Shown here: piece after piece, positions 1-9,099 of the stretch
Layout of the letters: the number at the start of each line of letters is the position of its first letter
Numbering within the stretch: position 1 is the first letter of the stretch
Assembly (NCBI RefSeq): GCF_017353185.1
Contig: NZ_JAFMYV010000009.1
Span: forward strand, 124,001-188,000
Reading direction: 5' to 3'
Origin: Fibrella rubiginis
GTDB taxonomy: Bacteria; Bacteroidota; Bacteroidia; Cytophagales; Spirosomataceae
Length of the DNA stretch: 64,000 nucleotides
Notes under the pieces: model-generated
Told to the model about the DNA's origin: nothing
Database searches by the model: none
What the model saw: the letters and a program-made list of their open reading frames with translations, nothing else
Made by a program: the position numbers and the translations under genes

Positions 1-758
1 TGCTGTTTCGCATTATCCACTCGCCCGACGACCTGCGGCAATACCACGAGCAGGTTGGCGTCGATTATATTGTGCAGGCACTGATCACATACCCCATCGA
101 GGTGAGTGTGTTCTATTACCGGATGCCGGGTGCCGAGCGGGGTACCATTACGGGCTTCGTGCGGAAAGACGAACTGGCCGTGGTGGGCAATGGCCGCGAT
201 ACGCTCTGGACACTGATACAAGCCTACGCCCCCGTGCGCTACCGCCTGCCCGAAATGCAGGCCAAACACGCCAACCGCCTCGACATGGTGGTGCCTGCCG
301 GGGAACTGTACGCGCTGAGTCACGCCCTGAACCAGACCCGCGGTGGACAACTGGTGAGCCTTGCCCACGAAAAAGACGAGCAACTGCTGGCCCTGTTCGA
401 CCGGTTAAGTCATTACACGGGACAGTTTTATTTTGGCCGCTACGACATCAAAACCACGTCGGTGGCCGACCTGAAAGCAGGACGGAACTTCTCGATTCTG
501 GAGTTCAACGGGGCCGGGGCCGCACCGCATCACGTCTACGGCAACGGTCATTCGCTCTGGCAGGCCTATGATATCGTGCTTCATCACTGGGCCATGCTGG
601 CCAAAATTTCGCGCGAAAACCATCGGCGGGGGGTGCCGTACTGGGGCTTCCGGCAAGGATGGAAGCAGTTGAAAGACGCACAGATCCATCTGCAACACCT
701 GAAACGCATGGACCTCACCTTACTGGTGGAACCGGATGTGGTTGGGGCTGTGGTGTAG
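1..758 (+). CDS. ATP-grasp ligase-like protein, 3' part (5' end outside window)
   Basis: The reading frame is open from base 3 to the stop at 756-758, so the start lies upstream of the window; the GTG at 72 is internal. The visible part resembles the C-terminal half of an ATP-grasp enzyme of the D-Ala-D-Ala ligase type: a segment FGRYDIKT followed by ILEFNGAGAAPHH, where the E-x-N pair matches the metal-binding glutamate and asparagine of the ATP-grasp fold. Such enzymes join a carboxylate to an amine through an acyl phosphate. The substrate cannot be deduced. The far C terminus is basic and His-rich and has no second domain. The fold is moderately sure, the exact function unknown. Confidence 0.6.
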   Translation, partial: LFRIIHSPDDLRQYHEQVGVDYIVQALITYPIEVSVFYYRMPGAERGTITGFVRKDELAVVGNGRDTLWTLIQAYAPVRYRLPEMQAKHANRLDMVVPAGELYALSHALNQTRGGQLVSLAHEKDEQLLALFDRLSHYTGQFYFGRYDIKTTSVADLKAGRNFSILEFNGAGAAPHHVYGNGHSLWQAYDIVLHHWAMLAKISRENHRRGVPYWGFRQGWKQLKDAQIHLQHLKRMDLTLLVEPDVVGAVV

Positions 759-844
759 GGGTTACGGGTACGACATGTTTGTAGCAAGAAGATTACTTAT
801 GTAGTAGCCCTGTAGCTGGCTTGGAAGTGGGTGGGTTCTATACA

Positions 845-886
845 AAAAAGAGGCCGTCCGGGATAAATCCGGGACGGCCTCATTGC
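845..886 (-). terminator. Rho-independent terminator of the Bax inhibitor-1 gene
   Basis: A 13-bp stem with one mismatch (850-862 pairing with 869-881, core GAGGCCGTCC) and a short AT loop is followed, read on the minus strand, by a run of six T. It lies 18 bases beyond the stop codon of the minus-strand gene. On the plus strand there is no T run, so it should act only for the minus-strand gene. Confidence 0.8.
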
Positions 887-903
887 ACAAAAACCATGCG
901 CTA

Positions 904-1620
904 TTATTTACGCCCGCCGAAGAAGCGCAGCAGGTAGAGAAACATGTTGACAAAGTCGAGGTAAAGGCGGAGGGCACCTATAATGGCCCCCTTACGCTCT
1001 TCGTGCGGCGTCAGGCCGAGGGTAATCATGGCTTTGATCCGTTGGGTGTCGTAGGCCGTCAACGCGGTGAAGATCAGCACACCCACGAAACTCGTGATCC
1101 AGTAGATCGTTTCGCTATGCAGGAAGATATTCACGACCGAGGCGATAATGAGGCCAATAATGCCCATAAACAGCAGGTTGCCCCAGCTGCTCAGGTCCGT
1201 TTTGGTCATGTAGCCGTAGGCACTCATGGCCCCAAACGTGCCCGCCGTTATGAAAAACGTCGACGCGATGGATGAGCCGGTATAGATCAGAAAGATAACG
1301 GCCATTGTCAGCCCGTTTACGGCCGCGTAGGTAATGAACAGGGCCGTAGCTGCCGACGAGGATAGCCGGTTGATTGCCGCCGAAAGGCCAATGACCATGA
1401 GCACTTCACTGATCAGTAACCCGTAGAAAACCAGCCGGTTACTGAAGATCATGGTCAACAGTGCCTCTGACGAAGCCGTGTAGATGGACACTACTGCCGT
1501 AATGAGCAGGGCAATGCTCATCCAGCCGTAGACCTGCGTCATAAAAGCGGCCTGCTCACGCTGAACATCTTCGGGCGTGATATACCTGTTTTGAACAAAC
1601 GATTGATTCTTATTCTCCAT
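904..1620 (-). CDS. Bax inhibitor-1 / YccA family membrane protein
   Basis: A 238-residue, very hydrophobic protein with about seven predicted membrane segments starting near residue 32. The C-terminal signatures are typical of the BI-1/TMBIM family: FTALTAYDTQ (184-193) and LYLDFVNMFLYLL (219-231). Family members are inner-membrane proteins, some with pH-sensitive calcium-leak activity; YccA in E. coli modulates the FtsH protease. The role here is not established. The gene stands alone, with its own terminator downstream, and its ATG at 1618-1620 gives the usual short hydrophilic N terminus. Family assignment is secure. Confidence 0.9.
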   Translation of the reverse strand: MENKNQSFVQNRYITPEDVQREQAAFMTQVYGWMSIALLITAVVSIYTASSEALLTMIFSNRLVFYGLLISEVLMVIGLSAAINRLSSSAATALFITYAAVNGLTMAVIFLIYTGSSIASTFFITAGTFGAMSAYGYMTKTDLSSWGNLLFMGIIGLIIASVVNIFLHSETIYWITSFVGVLIFTALTAYDTQRIKAMITLGLTPHEERKGAIIGALRLYLDFVNMFLYLLRFFGGRK

Positions 1621-1731
1621 GAGGCTGCGTAATCGGGATGTTTAAGACATAAAACTATTGGGGTAGCAACTTAACCAAATCACACAGGTATAGAACAATT
1701 TTCCTGGCATTATAGTGTATACTTTCCTCAA

Positions 1732-3297
1732 TTATCGTACCACCAACAGTCGCTCGGTGAGGCGTTTGGAGCCAGATTCCACGGCTACCACGTAGCTACC
1801 CGCCGCCAGCGACTGCACATTCATACCCATCGTATGGTCGGTGAGGCGACTCACCGGCACACCCACGTTCCGCCCGTTGGGGTCATAGAGAGCTACCCGG
1901 TCAATGCCCGCCGAGAAGGCATCCGTTTCTAGCAATACCTGATCCGACGCTGGGTTGGGATACAGCCGGAATGCCGCTGCCAGGGGTTCGGTGGCCGTGA
2001 TCGTTTGCTGGAAAATAGGCGACGCATCAAAACTGCGCTGCAGCACCGCGGTCATCTCCGGCTTACCCTCACCGAGCCAGTCGGTGAGGAGCGCGGCATA
2101 TACCTGCCGGAAATCGGTCTGCATCTTGATGTTATTGTTATCCAGGTCCGAGAGGTTCGGGTTCCTGCCAATGGCCTGTGTCTTCACGCCTTTACCAAAC
2201 ACAAACAGGGGTGCCGCCGCGCCGTGGTCGGTGCCGCGACTGGCGTTGGAAACGGCCCGCCGACCAAATTCGGAAAACGTCATGCCCGCCACCCGGTTGT
2301 CGATGCCCTGTAATTTGAGGTCGTCCTGAAATGATCTGACGGCGTCAGACAGGGTTCGCAGGAGGTTGGCATGGTTGCCCACGGTGGTGTCGGTGGCCGT
2401 CACCTGCTCGGCATGGGTATCGAACCCGCCGATGTTCACGTAATAAACCCGCGTTTGCAGGCCGCCATGAATAAGCCGCGACACGATCTTAAGCTGTTCG
2501 GCCAGGCTGTTTCCGGTGGGGTAGGTAGCCATGTTTTTGCCCTTGCCCGCCGCCGCCTTAATCTGCGCGGCATACGCCACCGACGATAGTTGCTGCTGCC
2601 GAATGTAGGCCACGTGTTTACCGGCGGGGGTGTTGGTCACGGTGCCGGGATCAATCTGGGGTTTGTCGCCCACAAGCTGAGCAAAGGTGTCGGGGTTAGG
2701 AATAGCCACGGCCATGGGTCCGGCGGGACCGGCAAAGGCCGTTGAGGTGATGTAGCCGATCTGAATAGCCAGCGGGTCGGGCGTGTCTTTGGTGGGAAAA
2801 CCTACGGGGTAGCCCGGCCATTCCTGGTTCAGGTAACGGCCCGTCCAGCCCGTAGTCAACTGCTGGTTGTAGTCGGCCCCGGTGAACCAGATGTCGCTGG
2901 CGCGGAAGTGCGAAAAGTTGGGCGTGGGGTACGACACGCTATGCACAATAGACAGCATGCCCTCGTTATACAGGCTTTGCAGACCCGTCATGGCCGGATG
3001 CAGGCCGGTGGTGAGGTTGCCGCTGAGCTTAAGCACCTTGGCTTCGGGCAGGGCAATGTTGCTTCTGAGCGTATTGTACTGGCTCATCTGGTCGAGTGGG
3101 ATGACCATATTAAGCCCATCATTGCCACCGTTGAGCTGGATCATCACGAGCACCCGGTCGGTAGCCGTGGCCAGCTTGGTCAGCGTTTCCATAAACGCCG
3201 AAGCTGGCGAACCAAACGCCTTCGCTCCAAACCCGTCGATGAAAACGGGCAGCAACATGGAAGCCGAAGCATGCTGAAGAAAATGTCGACGATTCAT
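1732..3297 (-). CDS. DUF1501 family secreted protein with T9SS sorting domain
   Basis: A 521-residue protein beginning with an RR-containing leader (MNRRHFLQHASASMLLP) that resembles a Tat signal. The motif QLNGGNDGLNMV (54-65) is the hallmark of DUF1501, a sulfatase/alkaline-phosphatase-like fold common in Bacteroidota and Planctomycetota. The last 80 residues (from about 442, RLYPNPASDQVLLET) form a type A T9SS C-terminal sorting domain, so export to the cell surface is expected. It lies downstream of a DUF1800 gene in the same direction, the usual pairing for this family. The substrate is unknown. The spacer to its partner is entirely filled by a 51-bp-arm palindrome. Confidence 0.9.
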   Translation of the reverse strand: MNRRHFLQHASASMLLPVFIDGFGAKAFGSPASAFMETLTKLATATDRVLVMIQLNGGNDGLNMVIPLDQMSQYNTLRSNIALPEAKVLKLSGNLTTGLHPAMTGLQSLYNEGMLSIVHSVSYPTPNFSHFRASDIWFTGADYNQQLTTGWTGRYLNQEWPGYPVGFPTKDTPDPLAIQIGYITSTAFAGPAGPMAVAIPNPDTFAQLVGDKPQIDPGTVTNTPAGKHVAYIRQQQLSSVAYAAQIKAAAGKGKNMATYPTGNSLAEQLKIVSRLIHGGLQTRVYYVNIGGFDTHAEQVTATDTTVGNHANLLRTLSDAVRSFQDDLKLQGIDNRVAGMTFSEFGRRAVSNASRGTDHGAAAPLFVFGKGVKTQAIGRNPNLSDLDNNNIKMQTDFRQVYAALLTDWLGEGKPEMTAVLQRSFDASPIFQQTITATEPLAAAFRLYPNPASDQVLLETDAFSAGIDRVALYDPNGRNVGVPVSRLTDHTMGMNVQSLAAGSYVVAVESGSKRLTERLLVVR

Positions 3298-3302
3298 AGA
3301 TC

Positions 3303-3423
3303 AATGAGTGAATGAGCGATTGAGTGAATGAGTGAATAGCTTGGAGCGCTTCGCGCAATGTTTGCTTTACTGTGCGCGAAGCGCTCCAAGCTATTCACTC
3401 ATTCACTCAATCGCTCATTCACT
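3303..3423. repeat. Long perfect palindrome, octad-word arms (element A)
   Basis: Arms 3307-3357 and 3373-3423 are perfect inverted copies, 51 bp each, with a 15-base loop. The outer part of each arm is made of 8-bp words (AATGAGTG, AATGAGCG, ATTGAGTG, AATGAGTG); the inner part is a GC-rich module ending in TGCGCGAAGC. The right arm overlaps the TAG stop codon of the DUF1800 gene and the left arm ends a few bases before the DUF1501 start, so the element occupies the whole intergenic gap inside a two-gene operon. There is no T run, so it is not a standard terminator. Confidence 0.95.
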
Positions 3424-4972
3424 AATTAAGTTGGTACTCCGCCATGCGGAACATGAATTGCAGGGTGGTATTGAGCTTGGTACGCACGGCCATCAGCTTG
3501 TTTTTGTCGGTGGGTGCGGCGGCATAGGTATTCCATTCGGCGGTCCACTCGTAACGGGGCAAACCCGACACCAGGACGTTGTCGATCAGGAAATCGCGCT
3601 GTGATTTGGTCAGGTCGATAGCGAAAAACTGCGCCGTCCATTCGTCAATGAGCTTCACCGGGTCGCCGGGGTCAGATGTGCGCTGAGCCAGCACCACAGG
3701 ATCGAGCGTGAGCTTGTCGGTGCCGTATTTCACGTTCCCGGCCGCTACCTGGTCGGTATACAGGCCGCGCAGGGCCAGTGTCGTGCTGTTGATCCAGAGG
3801 TCGTAATAACCGGTGTCGTAATAAGGTCGCCAGCCAAACACCGTGGGCTGATCCATAATATCCTGTTGCAGGTTGCGGCTGTTCGACCAGATGTAGGCCG
3901 TCAGTTGCGTGAATCCCATAGGGTTCGTCACCGGGTCGGGCGCGGTGATGCCAAAATAGCGTAATGTGCCCAAGGTCAGTTCCAGCGGCGACTTCACCAC
4001 GGCCCCGCGCAGGCCATCGTCGTAGAAATGCTGGCTCGTCAGCAGGGCCGTCAGTACGGTACGCATCTCGTAGCCCCCGTCGCGAAAAATTTTGGCCAGG
4101 GGTTCAATGAAGTTCTGCTCAACGTCGGGCGTCAGGTCGGCGTTGATAAACCAGCGGTAGAGTTTGCGTACCAGAAAGCGCGCTGTTTCGGGTTGCCGAA
4201 GAATCATGTCGACCAGTTCACCCAGCTCATCCTCGCCCGCTGTAGCGCCCGTGCGGCCTCTGATGACCGTTTTCTGGTAGGCGTCTGAGAAAACCTTGTC
4301 GGTGGTGTCGTGCTGAGCAGGGCGGAAGGTAGCCGTGATGTCGGCGGTGGTGGCACTGCGGTAGCCCGTTTCGGTCCAGCCCGTCAGCACGCGGGCAGCG
4401 GCCTTCACATCATCTTCCGAATAGTTGCCACGGCCAATGGTAAACAGCTCCTGCAACTCACGGCCGTAGTTTTCGTTGGGTTTACCCGCCACGTTCTGGT
4501 TGCCATTCAGGTACCGCAGCATGGCCGGGTCTTTGGTCATGTCGATCACAAACGACCGAAAATTGCCTAATGCGTGGCGACGCAGCACCGTGTTCTGTCG
4601 GTAGATGTACCGGGCATCAGAGACTTCGTTAAACGTGGATACGAAGTGATTTTGCCAGAAAAGCGTCATCTTTTCCCGCAACGATGCGCCTTCGTTGAGC
4701 ATCAGCCCCACCCACCAGTATTTGGTTGCCGACTGCCAGTTGCCCTGTTGGTTGGCGTCGAAAACCAGGGTGTTGAACGGCTTGGCCGTGTTCGGGTCAA
4801 TGGGGGGAGCGGGGGTGGGCGTTGTGGCCAGCAGGAGTTGCAGGGCTGCCTGCGGGGTCTGCCCCGTAAACTGCTGAATCTGGGCGGGCGAAGGCCCGAA
4901 CGTAGCTCGCCGGAGCAGGTGCGCGACCTGTTGCAGCGTGAGCGGTTTCTTTATGGGGTCGAGTAGGGCCAT
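3422..4972 (-). CDS. DUF1800 family protein
   Basis: A 516-residue protein; the ATG at 4970-4972 (MALLDPIKKPLT) is preferred over an in-frame TTG two codons earlier. The N-terminal motif HLLRRATFGPS, the FWQNHF segment and the conserved GRELQELFTIG and LTGWTETG blocks are typical of DUF1800, a poorly understood family nearly always encoded beside DUF1501. No clear signal peptide or sorting domain is visible, in contrast to its partner. The sequence CAACTTTG lies three bases before the ATG and resembles the Bacteroidota -7 box with one mismatch. Joint action with the DUF1501 protein is inferred from the pairing only. Confidence 0.88.
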   Translation of the reverse strand: MALLDPIKKPLTLQQVAHLLRRATFGPSPAQIQQFTGQTPQAALQLLLATTPTPAPPIDPNTAKPFNTLVFDANQQGNWQSATKYWWVGLMLNEGASLREKMTLFWQNHFVSTFNEVSDARYIYRQNTVLRRHALGNFRSFVIDMTKDPAMLRYLNGNQNVAGKPNENYGRELQELFTIGRGNYSEDDVKAAARVLTGWTETGYRSATTADITATFRPAQHDTTDKVFSDAYQKTVIRGRTGATAGEDELGELVDMILRQPETARFLVRKLYRWFINADLTPDVEQNFIEPLAKIFRDGGYEMRTVLTALLTSQHFYDDGLRGAVVKSPLELTLGTLRYFGITAPDPVTNPMGFTQLTAYIWSNSRNLQQDIMDQPTVFGWRPYYDTGYYDLWINSTTLALRGLYTDQVAAGNVKYGTDKLTLDPVVLAQRTSDPGDPVKLIDEWTAQFFAIDLTKSQRDFLIDNVLVSGLPRYEWTAEWNTYAAAPTDKNKLMAVRTKLNTTLQFMFRMAEYQLN

Positions 4973-5059
4973 AAGCAAAGTTGTGATGCTATTTGGACAG
5001 CCCTAAGTTCCGCATTCAGAACCACTTCTGACTATTAAACTTTTTTAACCGGCGGTTTT

Positions 5060-5203
5060 GATTTACGACTTACGAGCGGTCCGCCGCTGCGGGACGACTT
5101 ACGATTTATTGCTGACGCTGCTTTTTGCTCTATAGCAATCTCATGCGTCAGCAATAAATCGTAAGTCGTCCCGCAGCGGCGGACCGCTCGTAAGTCGTAA
5201 ATC
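5060..5203. repeat. Long perfect palindrome, 59-bp arms (element B)
   Basis: Arms 5060-5118 and 5145-5203 are perfect inverted copies with a 26-base loop. The outer words follow the heptad form (GATTTAC, GACTTAC). A GC-rich module containing CGGTCCGCCG sits in the middle of the arm, and the arm tip is GCTGACGC, mirrored as GCGTCAGC. The element fills the gap between the start of the DUF1800 gene and the stop of the zinc-ribbon gene at 5205. It is the longest perfect hairpin in the window. Confidence 0.97.
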
Positions 5204-5204
5204 C

Positions 5205-5447
5205 CTACGTTCTTTTCTCACGCTTCATGTAGGTCGATGCACCGGTGCCGCGGCGGTCGCCCATTTTGTGGAGCAGCCGGGCGTCTTCCTGCGACATGAG
5301 TTGCAGGGCTGAATACTCGGTTTTGCCGGTGATCATGGGGAAGCCCGCCACGCGTTGCGCCGATGAGCAGCGCACGCAGGTACGGGTGCCAGGCACCGCT
5401 TTCAAACGACCTTCGGGAATCTCATTGCCACACTTGATGCAGTACAT
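5205..5447 (-). CDS. DksA/TraR-type C4 zinc-finger small protein
   Basis: An 80-residue protein with four cysteines in two CxxC pairs (C3/C6 and C24/C27) separated by IPEGRLKAVPGTRT, the classic pattern of the zf-dksA_traR finger. It lacks the coiled coil of full DksA, so it is a stand-alone finger; such proteins may bind RNA polymerase or serve as small regulators, but no function is proven. The C terminus is basic (KREKRT). It is followed by element B. The zinc-finger call is firm; the role is open. Confidence 0.8.
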   Translation of the reverse strand: MYCIKCGNEIPEGRLKAVPGTRTCVRCSSAQRVAGFPMITGKTEYSALQLMSQEDARLLHKMGDRRGTGASTYMKREKRT

Positions 5448-5514
5448 AACGTTGGTTGAGTTGGTTATCTATAGAACAACTCAGCGCCTGGAATAGTGCC
5501 TGTTTCAGCCGATG

Positions 5515-6900
5515 TTAAATACCCGTAACTCGCAGAAAGACAACGTCATGCGGTGGAATTTGGACGGTGTAGTCTTTCTTGAAAAGACCCCGATAGGCCT
5601 TCTGCCAGATGTCGCGGACGTTGGCTTTTTTGCCCGCTCCCAACTGGGCAAAATCGACGGTCATGGGGGCGGGTTGGTCGCCCAGATTGAACAGCGCTAC
5701 GTGGTGCGAACGCCCGTCGGCGGCCTCTGAGGTCCACATCACCAGGTCGCCGTTGCGGCTTGCCTGACGGCTGTTGGTGGCGGTCTGGTTGGCGGCCAGG
5801 GCTTCTTCGTTGGTGAGCAGATTGTTTACGAACACGCTATTGTCGGGGAGGTTACCACCCATCATCAGGGGTGAGCGGGCCATGCACCAGAGCGTCATGT
5901 GGGTGCGTTGTTCGGCCTCGGTAAAGCGCGAAAAACGGGGCTTGGCCACGGGGCCGCGCTTGGCGATTTTGCCCAGTTGCAGCATGTCGGCGTCGGGCCA
6001 GTGTCCGGGGGCGCCTACTGTTGCCCACTCAGCGCAGTAGTCGAACTGTTTTTTCAGCTGTGGCCACTCGTCCCAGAAGTCGTTGGAGATACGAAACAGG
6101 TTAGCGTGCTGACGCAGGTGTTCGCTGTTACTAAACGGCTGAAACGGCGATACACTAAACACAAACGGCCGGCGCGTGTTGGTAATGGCTGACCGGATGG
6201 CTTCGACCTCGTTTTTGTAGTAAGTAAACGTGTTTCCGTTTGGTGCAGCCTTTTCCACGCCCAAATCGTCGACCTTAATGTAGTCCACGCCCCACTGCGC
6301 ATAGAGGTCCAGCAGCGAATTATAATAGGCCTGGGCACCGGGCTTCTTCATGTCTACGCCATACATATGGTTGAGCCACGGACAGGTAGAGGTCGTGTCG
6401 GCAATCTGGTCGGCGGTGATACCGTTGGTGCCTAAAATGGGCGATTTAGCCCAGACGGCCTGTTTTGGAATGCCCCGCATCACGTGGATACCGAATTTAA
6501 GCCCCAGTCCATGTACATAATCGGCCAGTGGCTTAAAGCCCGCGCCCCGCGCTGAGGAGGGGAATTTGCGCTCGTCGGGCAACAGGCGCCCATAGGCGTC
6601 CATGTTCAGCCAGGGCACATGAGCACCGTCTTCCAGCCGAAATTGCTTTGGGTTGCTCTGTGTACTGGTGGGCGGGTGGGCGTATGACCAGCAAAAATCG
6701 ACCACCACAAACTGCCATCCACGGGGCCGTAGGTACTCGGCCATGTAGGCCGCATTTTCTTTCACCTCTGCTTCCGTTACTGTGGCTCCATAGGCATTGT
6801 AGCTGTTCCAGCCCAGGGGCGGCGATTGCGCTACCGGGGCCTGCGCCAACACCATATTGCATGTGAGCAGTAGGAGGGGGAAAAGAAAGGGGCGTTTCAT
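5515..6900 (-). CDS. Alpha-galactosidase, glycoside hydrolase family 27
   Basis: A 461-residue secreted enzyme with a cleavable signal peptide (MKRPFLFPLLLLTCNMVLAQ). The barrel opens with PPLGWNSYNAYG. The catalytic nucleophile is expected at D211 in YIKVDDLG, corresponding to the YxKYD motif of GH27, and the acid/base at D305 in HWPDADMLQLG. GH27 enzymes remove terminal alpha-galactose (or alpha-N-acetylgalactosamine, or L-arabinopyranose) by retention. The substrate-recognition loop has VEKAAP rather than the usual Cys-containing sequence, so the exact sugar is unclear. It lies 52 bases downstream of a sugar porter in the same orientation, which suggests hydrolysis followed by uptake of the product. 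Confidence 0.92.
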   Translation of the reverse strand: MKRPFLFPLLLLTCNMVLAQAPVAQSPPLGWNSYNAYGATVTEAEVKENAAYMAEYLRPRGWQFVVVDFCWSYAHPPTSTQSNPKQFRLEDGAHVPWLNMDAYGRLLPDERKFPSSARGAGFKPLADYVHGLGLKFGIHVMRGIPKQAVWAKSPILGTNGITADQIADTTSTCPWLNHMYGVDMKKPGAQAYYNSLLDLYAQWGVDYIKVDDLGVEKAAPNGNTFTYYKNEVEAIRSAITNTRRPFVFSVSPFQPFSNSEHLRQHANLFRISNDFWDEWPQLKKQFDYCAEWATVGAPGHWPDADMLQLGKIAKRGPVAKPRFSRFTEAEQRTHMTLWCMARSPLMMGGNLPDNSVFVNNLLTNEEALAANQTATNSRQASRNGDLVMWTSEAADGRSHHVALFNLGDQPAPMTVDFAQLGAGKKANVRDIWQKAYRGLFKKDYTVQIPPHDVVFLRVTGI

Positions 6901-6952
6901 GGGAGAGGGAATAGTTTCAGTTATTGGTAGCCAACTTCAACTGAAAGCTCAA

Positions 6953-8281
6953 TTAATGTGCCAGCACTGTGGTATCCATATTTTCCAGCGACGTGCCTTT
7001 GGTTTCGGGCATGAGCCGCCAGACAAAAAGACCCTGCAGGACCATCATGGCGCAGAAAAAGGCGAACAGGGTGGCCGGGCCAAAGCGTTCGGTGAGGATG
7101 GGGAAAGTGGCGGCTACAAGGGCGGCCATGATCCAGTGCGTGAAACTGCCCAGTGCCTGCCCACTCGCGCGGACTTCGTTGGGGAAGATTTCGGAGATGA
7201 ATACCCAGATGACGGCCCCCTGCGAGAAGGCGAAAAAGGCAATGTAGACAAACAGCAGCAACGGCACGGTAATGCCGCCGAAGTCCTGCACGTAGAACGC
7301 CCGTGCCACCAGCCCCAGGGTGAGCACCAGCCCCGCCGACCCCACCAGCATGAGTGCCCGCCGCCCAAACCGGTCGATGAAGTTGAGCGCCAGAATGGTG
7401 AACAGGAAGTTAATCAGCCCAATCCCCGCCGACGATAGCAGTGCCGACGACGTACCTAACCCGGCCATTTCGAAGATGCGGGGGGCATAATAAATGATGG
7501 CGTTGATACCCGACACCTGGTTGAACACGGCAAACAGCACCGCCAGCATCACCGGAAACCGGTAGGCCTTGCTAAACAGGGCCGCCCTGGGCCTAGCACT
7601 GGTTTGGCGGCTGCTTTCGTTGATGGCAGCCAGAATATCGTCGGCGGTGGCGGGGTCAATGAGTTTCAGGGTCTGGAGGGCTGTGGCCTGATCGCCGCGT
7701 TTCAGCACCAGCCAGCGGGGGCTTTCGGGTATGCGCAGCACCGCCAGCATAAACAGCAGCGACGGGGCCGCCTGTACGCCGAGCATCCACCGCCACGAAT
7801 TGTCGCCGATGCCCTGCAAGAGGTAATTGGAGAGGTAGGCGATCAGGATGCCGGCCACCACGTTGATCTGGAACATGGCCACCATACGCCCCCGCGACGC
7901 CGCCGGAGAGACCTCCGTAATGTAGAGCGGTGCTGCCACCGACGAGGCCCCCACACCCAGCCCGCCCAGGAACCGGAAGGCCAGAAACAGCCACCAGTCG
8001 TGCGCCAGGGCCGATCCTAACGCGGAGACGAGGTAACAAACGGCAATGCCAAACAAGGTAGCCCGCCGCCCCAGCCGGTCGGCAGGGATACCGCCAAGCA
8101 TAGAGCCGATAACTGTGCCAATGAGGGCAATGGAAACCGTGAAGCCATGTTCGGTGGCGGTCAGGTGCCAGAGTTGTTGAATGGCGCGCTCAGCCCCAGA
8201 AATTACGGCCGTGTCGAAGCCAAATAAAAAGCCGCCCAGCGCGACCACAAACGACCAGTAGAGTACGTTACGATTTGTCAT
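6953..8281 (-). CDS. Sugar porter of the major facilitator superfamily (XylE/GLUT type)
   Basis: A 442-residue, twelve-helix transporter with all sugar-porter signatures: GGFLFGFDTAVISGAE near the N terminus, ADRLGRR after helix 2, PESPRWL before the central loop, DRFGRR after helix 8 and PETKG at the end. These proteins are usually sugar/H+ symporters of the inner membrane. It is the first gene of a pair with the downstream alpha-galactosidase, so galactose or another hexose/pentose is the likely cargo by context. The pair may be co-transcribed. Confidence 0.93.
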   Translation of the reverse strand: MTNRNVLYWSFVVALGGFLFGFDTAVISGAERAIQQLWHLTATEHGFTVSIALIGTVIGSMLGGIPADRLGRRATLFGIAVCYLVSALGSALAHDWWLFLAFRFLGGLGVGASSVAAPLYITEVSPAASRGRMVAMFQINVVAGILIAYLSNYLLQGIGDNSWRWMLGVQAAPSLLFMLAVLRIPESPRWLVLKRGDQATALQTLKLIDPATADDILAAINESSRQTSARPRAALFSKAYRFPVMLAVLFAVFNQVSGINAIIYYAPRIFEMAGLGTSSALLSSAGIGLINFLFTILALNFIDRFGRRALMLVGSAGLVLTLGLVARAFYVQDFGGITVPLLLFVYIAFFAFSQGAVIWVFISEIFPNEVRASGQALGSFTHWIMAALVAATFPILTERFGPATLFAFFCAMMVLQGLFVWRLMPETKGTSLENMDTTVLAH

Positions 8282-8344
8282 AGGAAGGGTTTAGTAGAAA
8301 GTAAAGATAGGAGAAGGGAATGGCATTGCTTTCGCTCTGCGTGG

Positions 8345-8387
8345 TAGGTGGCTGTCGCTTGGCGAAGGGCCAAGCGACAGCCACCTA
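8345..8387. repeat. Short perfect palindrome (element C)
   Basis: Arms 8345-8363 and 8369-8387 are 19 bp and perfect with a 5-base loop (core TGGCTGTCGCTTGGC). It lies immediately before the stop codon (minus strand) of the TruC-like gene and upstream of the sugar porter start. It is a smaller relative of the long intergenic palindromes, or a Rho-independent-like hairpin without a T run. Confidence 0.85.
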
Positions 8388-8388
8388 T

Positions 8389-9099
8389 TCACTCGCTAAA
8401 CAACATCGCCATCATCCGGGTAAACTCGCTCTGCAACGGTGCTTCAATCGATAGGGTCTCGCCGGAAACAGGGTGCCGAAAAGCCAGCTGCCGTGCGTGA
8501 AGCAGCATGGTATTCATGCCAAATTGGCTCAGAAACAGCCTGTTCTGTTTGTTGCACCCGTGGGGCCTGTCGCCGATGATGGGGTGGAAAACGTGGGCCA
8601 TGTGCTTCCGCAGTTGGTGCATTCGGCCTGTAGTAGGGGTGAGTTCCACCAGCGAATAGCGTGAGGTGGTGTGCTTACCAAACGGCAATGGAATTTCGGC
8701 CCGGCGCAAGGTCGTCAGGCTGGTAAACGCGTCTTGCAGTACGTTGTCTTCGTCGCGGCGGAGGGGGTAATCAATGTCGAGAAAGTCGGGGGTGTAGCCG
8801 CGCACAATGGCCCAGTACGTTTTGTGCATCTGCCCGTCGGCAAATTGCTGTTGTAGGGCCGCGTTCATGGTTTCGTTCAGGGCAAACAGCAGCACACCGC
8901 CCGTTTTCCGGTCGAGCCGATGGGCCGGAAATACCCGCTGCCCCAATTGATCGCGCAGGAGTTGCACGGCAAACTCATGGGCGTCGGCCGCTATCGGCGA
9001 CCGGTGCACCAGCAGCCCATGCGGCTTGTTAATTGCCACCATATCAGCTGATTGGTACAAGATCGGCAGCGGCTCCGAAGGCAGAACAACATCGGTCAT
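8389..9099 (-). CDS. truC: RluA-family pseudouridine synthase, TruC-like
   Basis: A 236-residue protein with the catalytic motif HRLDRKTGG, in which D63 is the nucleophilic aspartate of the RluA family. The sequence HPIIGDRPHGCNKQNR and the overall length match TruC, the enzyme that makes pseudouridine at position 65 of tRNA. There is no S4 domain, also as in TruC. It overlaps the upstream DinB-like gene by four bases (ATGA-type overlap), which implies co-translation. Family assignment is firm; the tRNA-65 target is inferred from similarity. Confidence 0.87.
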   Translation of the reverse strand: MTDVVLPSEPLPILYQSADMVAINKPHGLLVHRSPIAADAHEFAVQLLRDQLGQRVFPAHRLDRKTGGVLLFALNETMNAALQQQFADGQMHKTYWAIVRGYTPDFLDIDYPLRRDEDNVLQDAFTSLTTLRRAEIPLPFGKHTTSRYSLVELTPTTGRMHQLRKHMAHVFHPIIGDRPHGCNKQNRLFLSQFGMNTMLLHARQLAFRHPVSGETLSIEAPLQSEFTRMMAMLFSE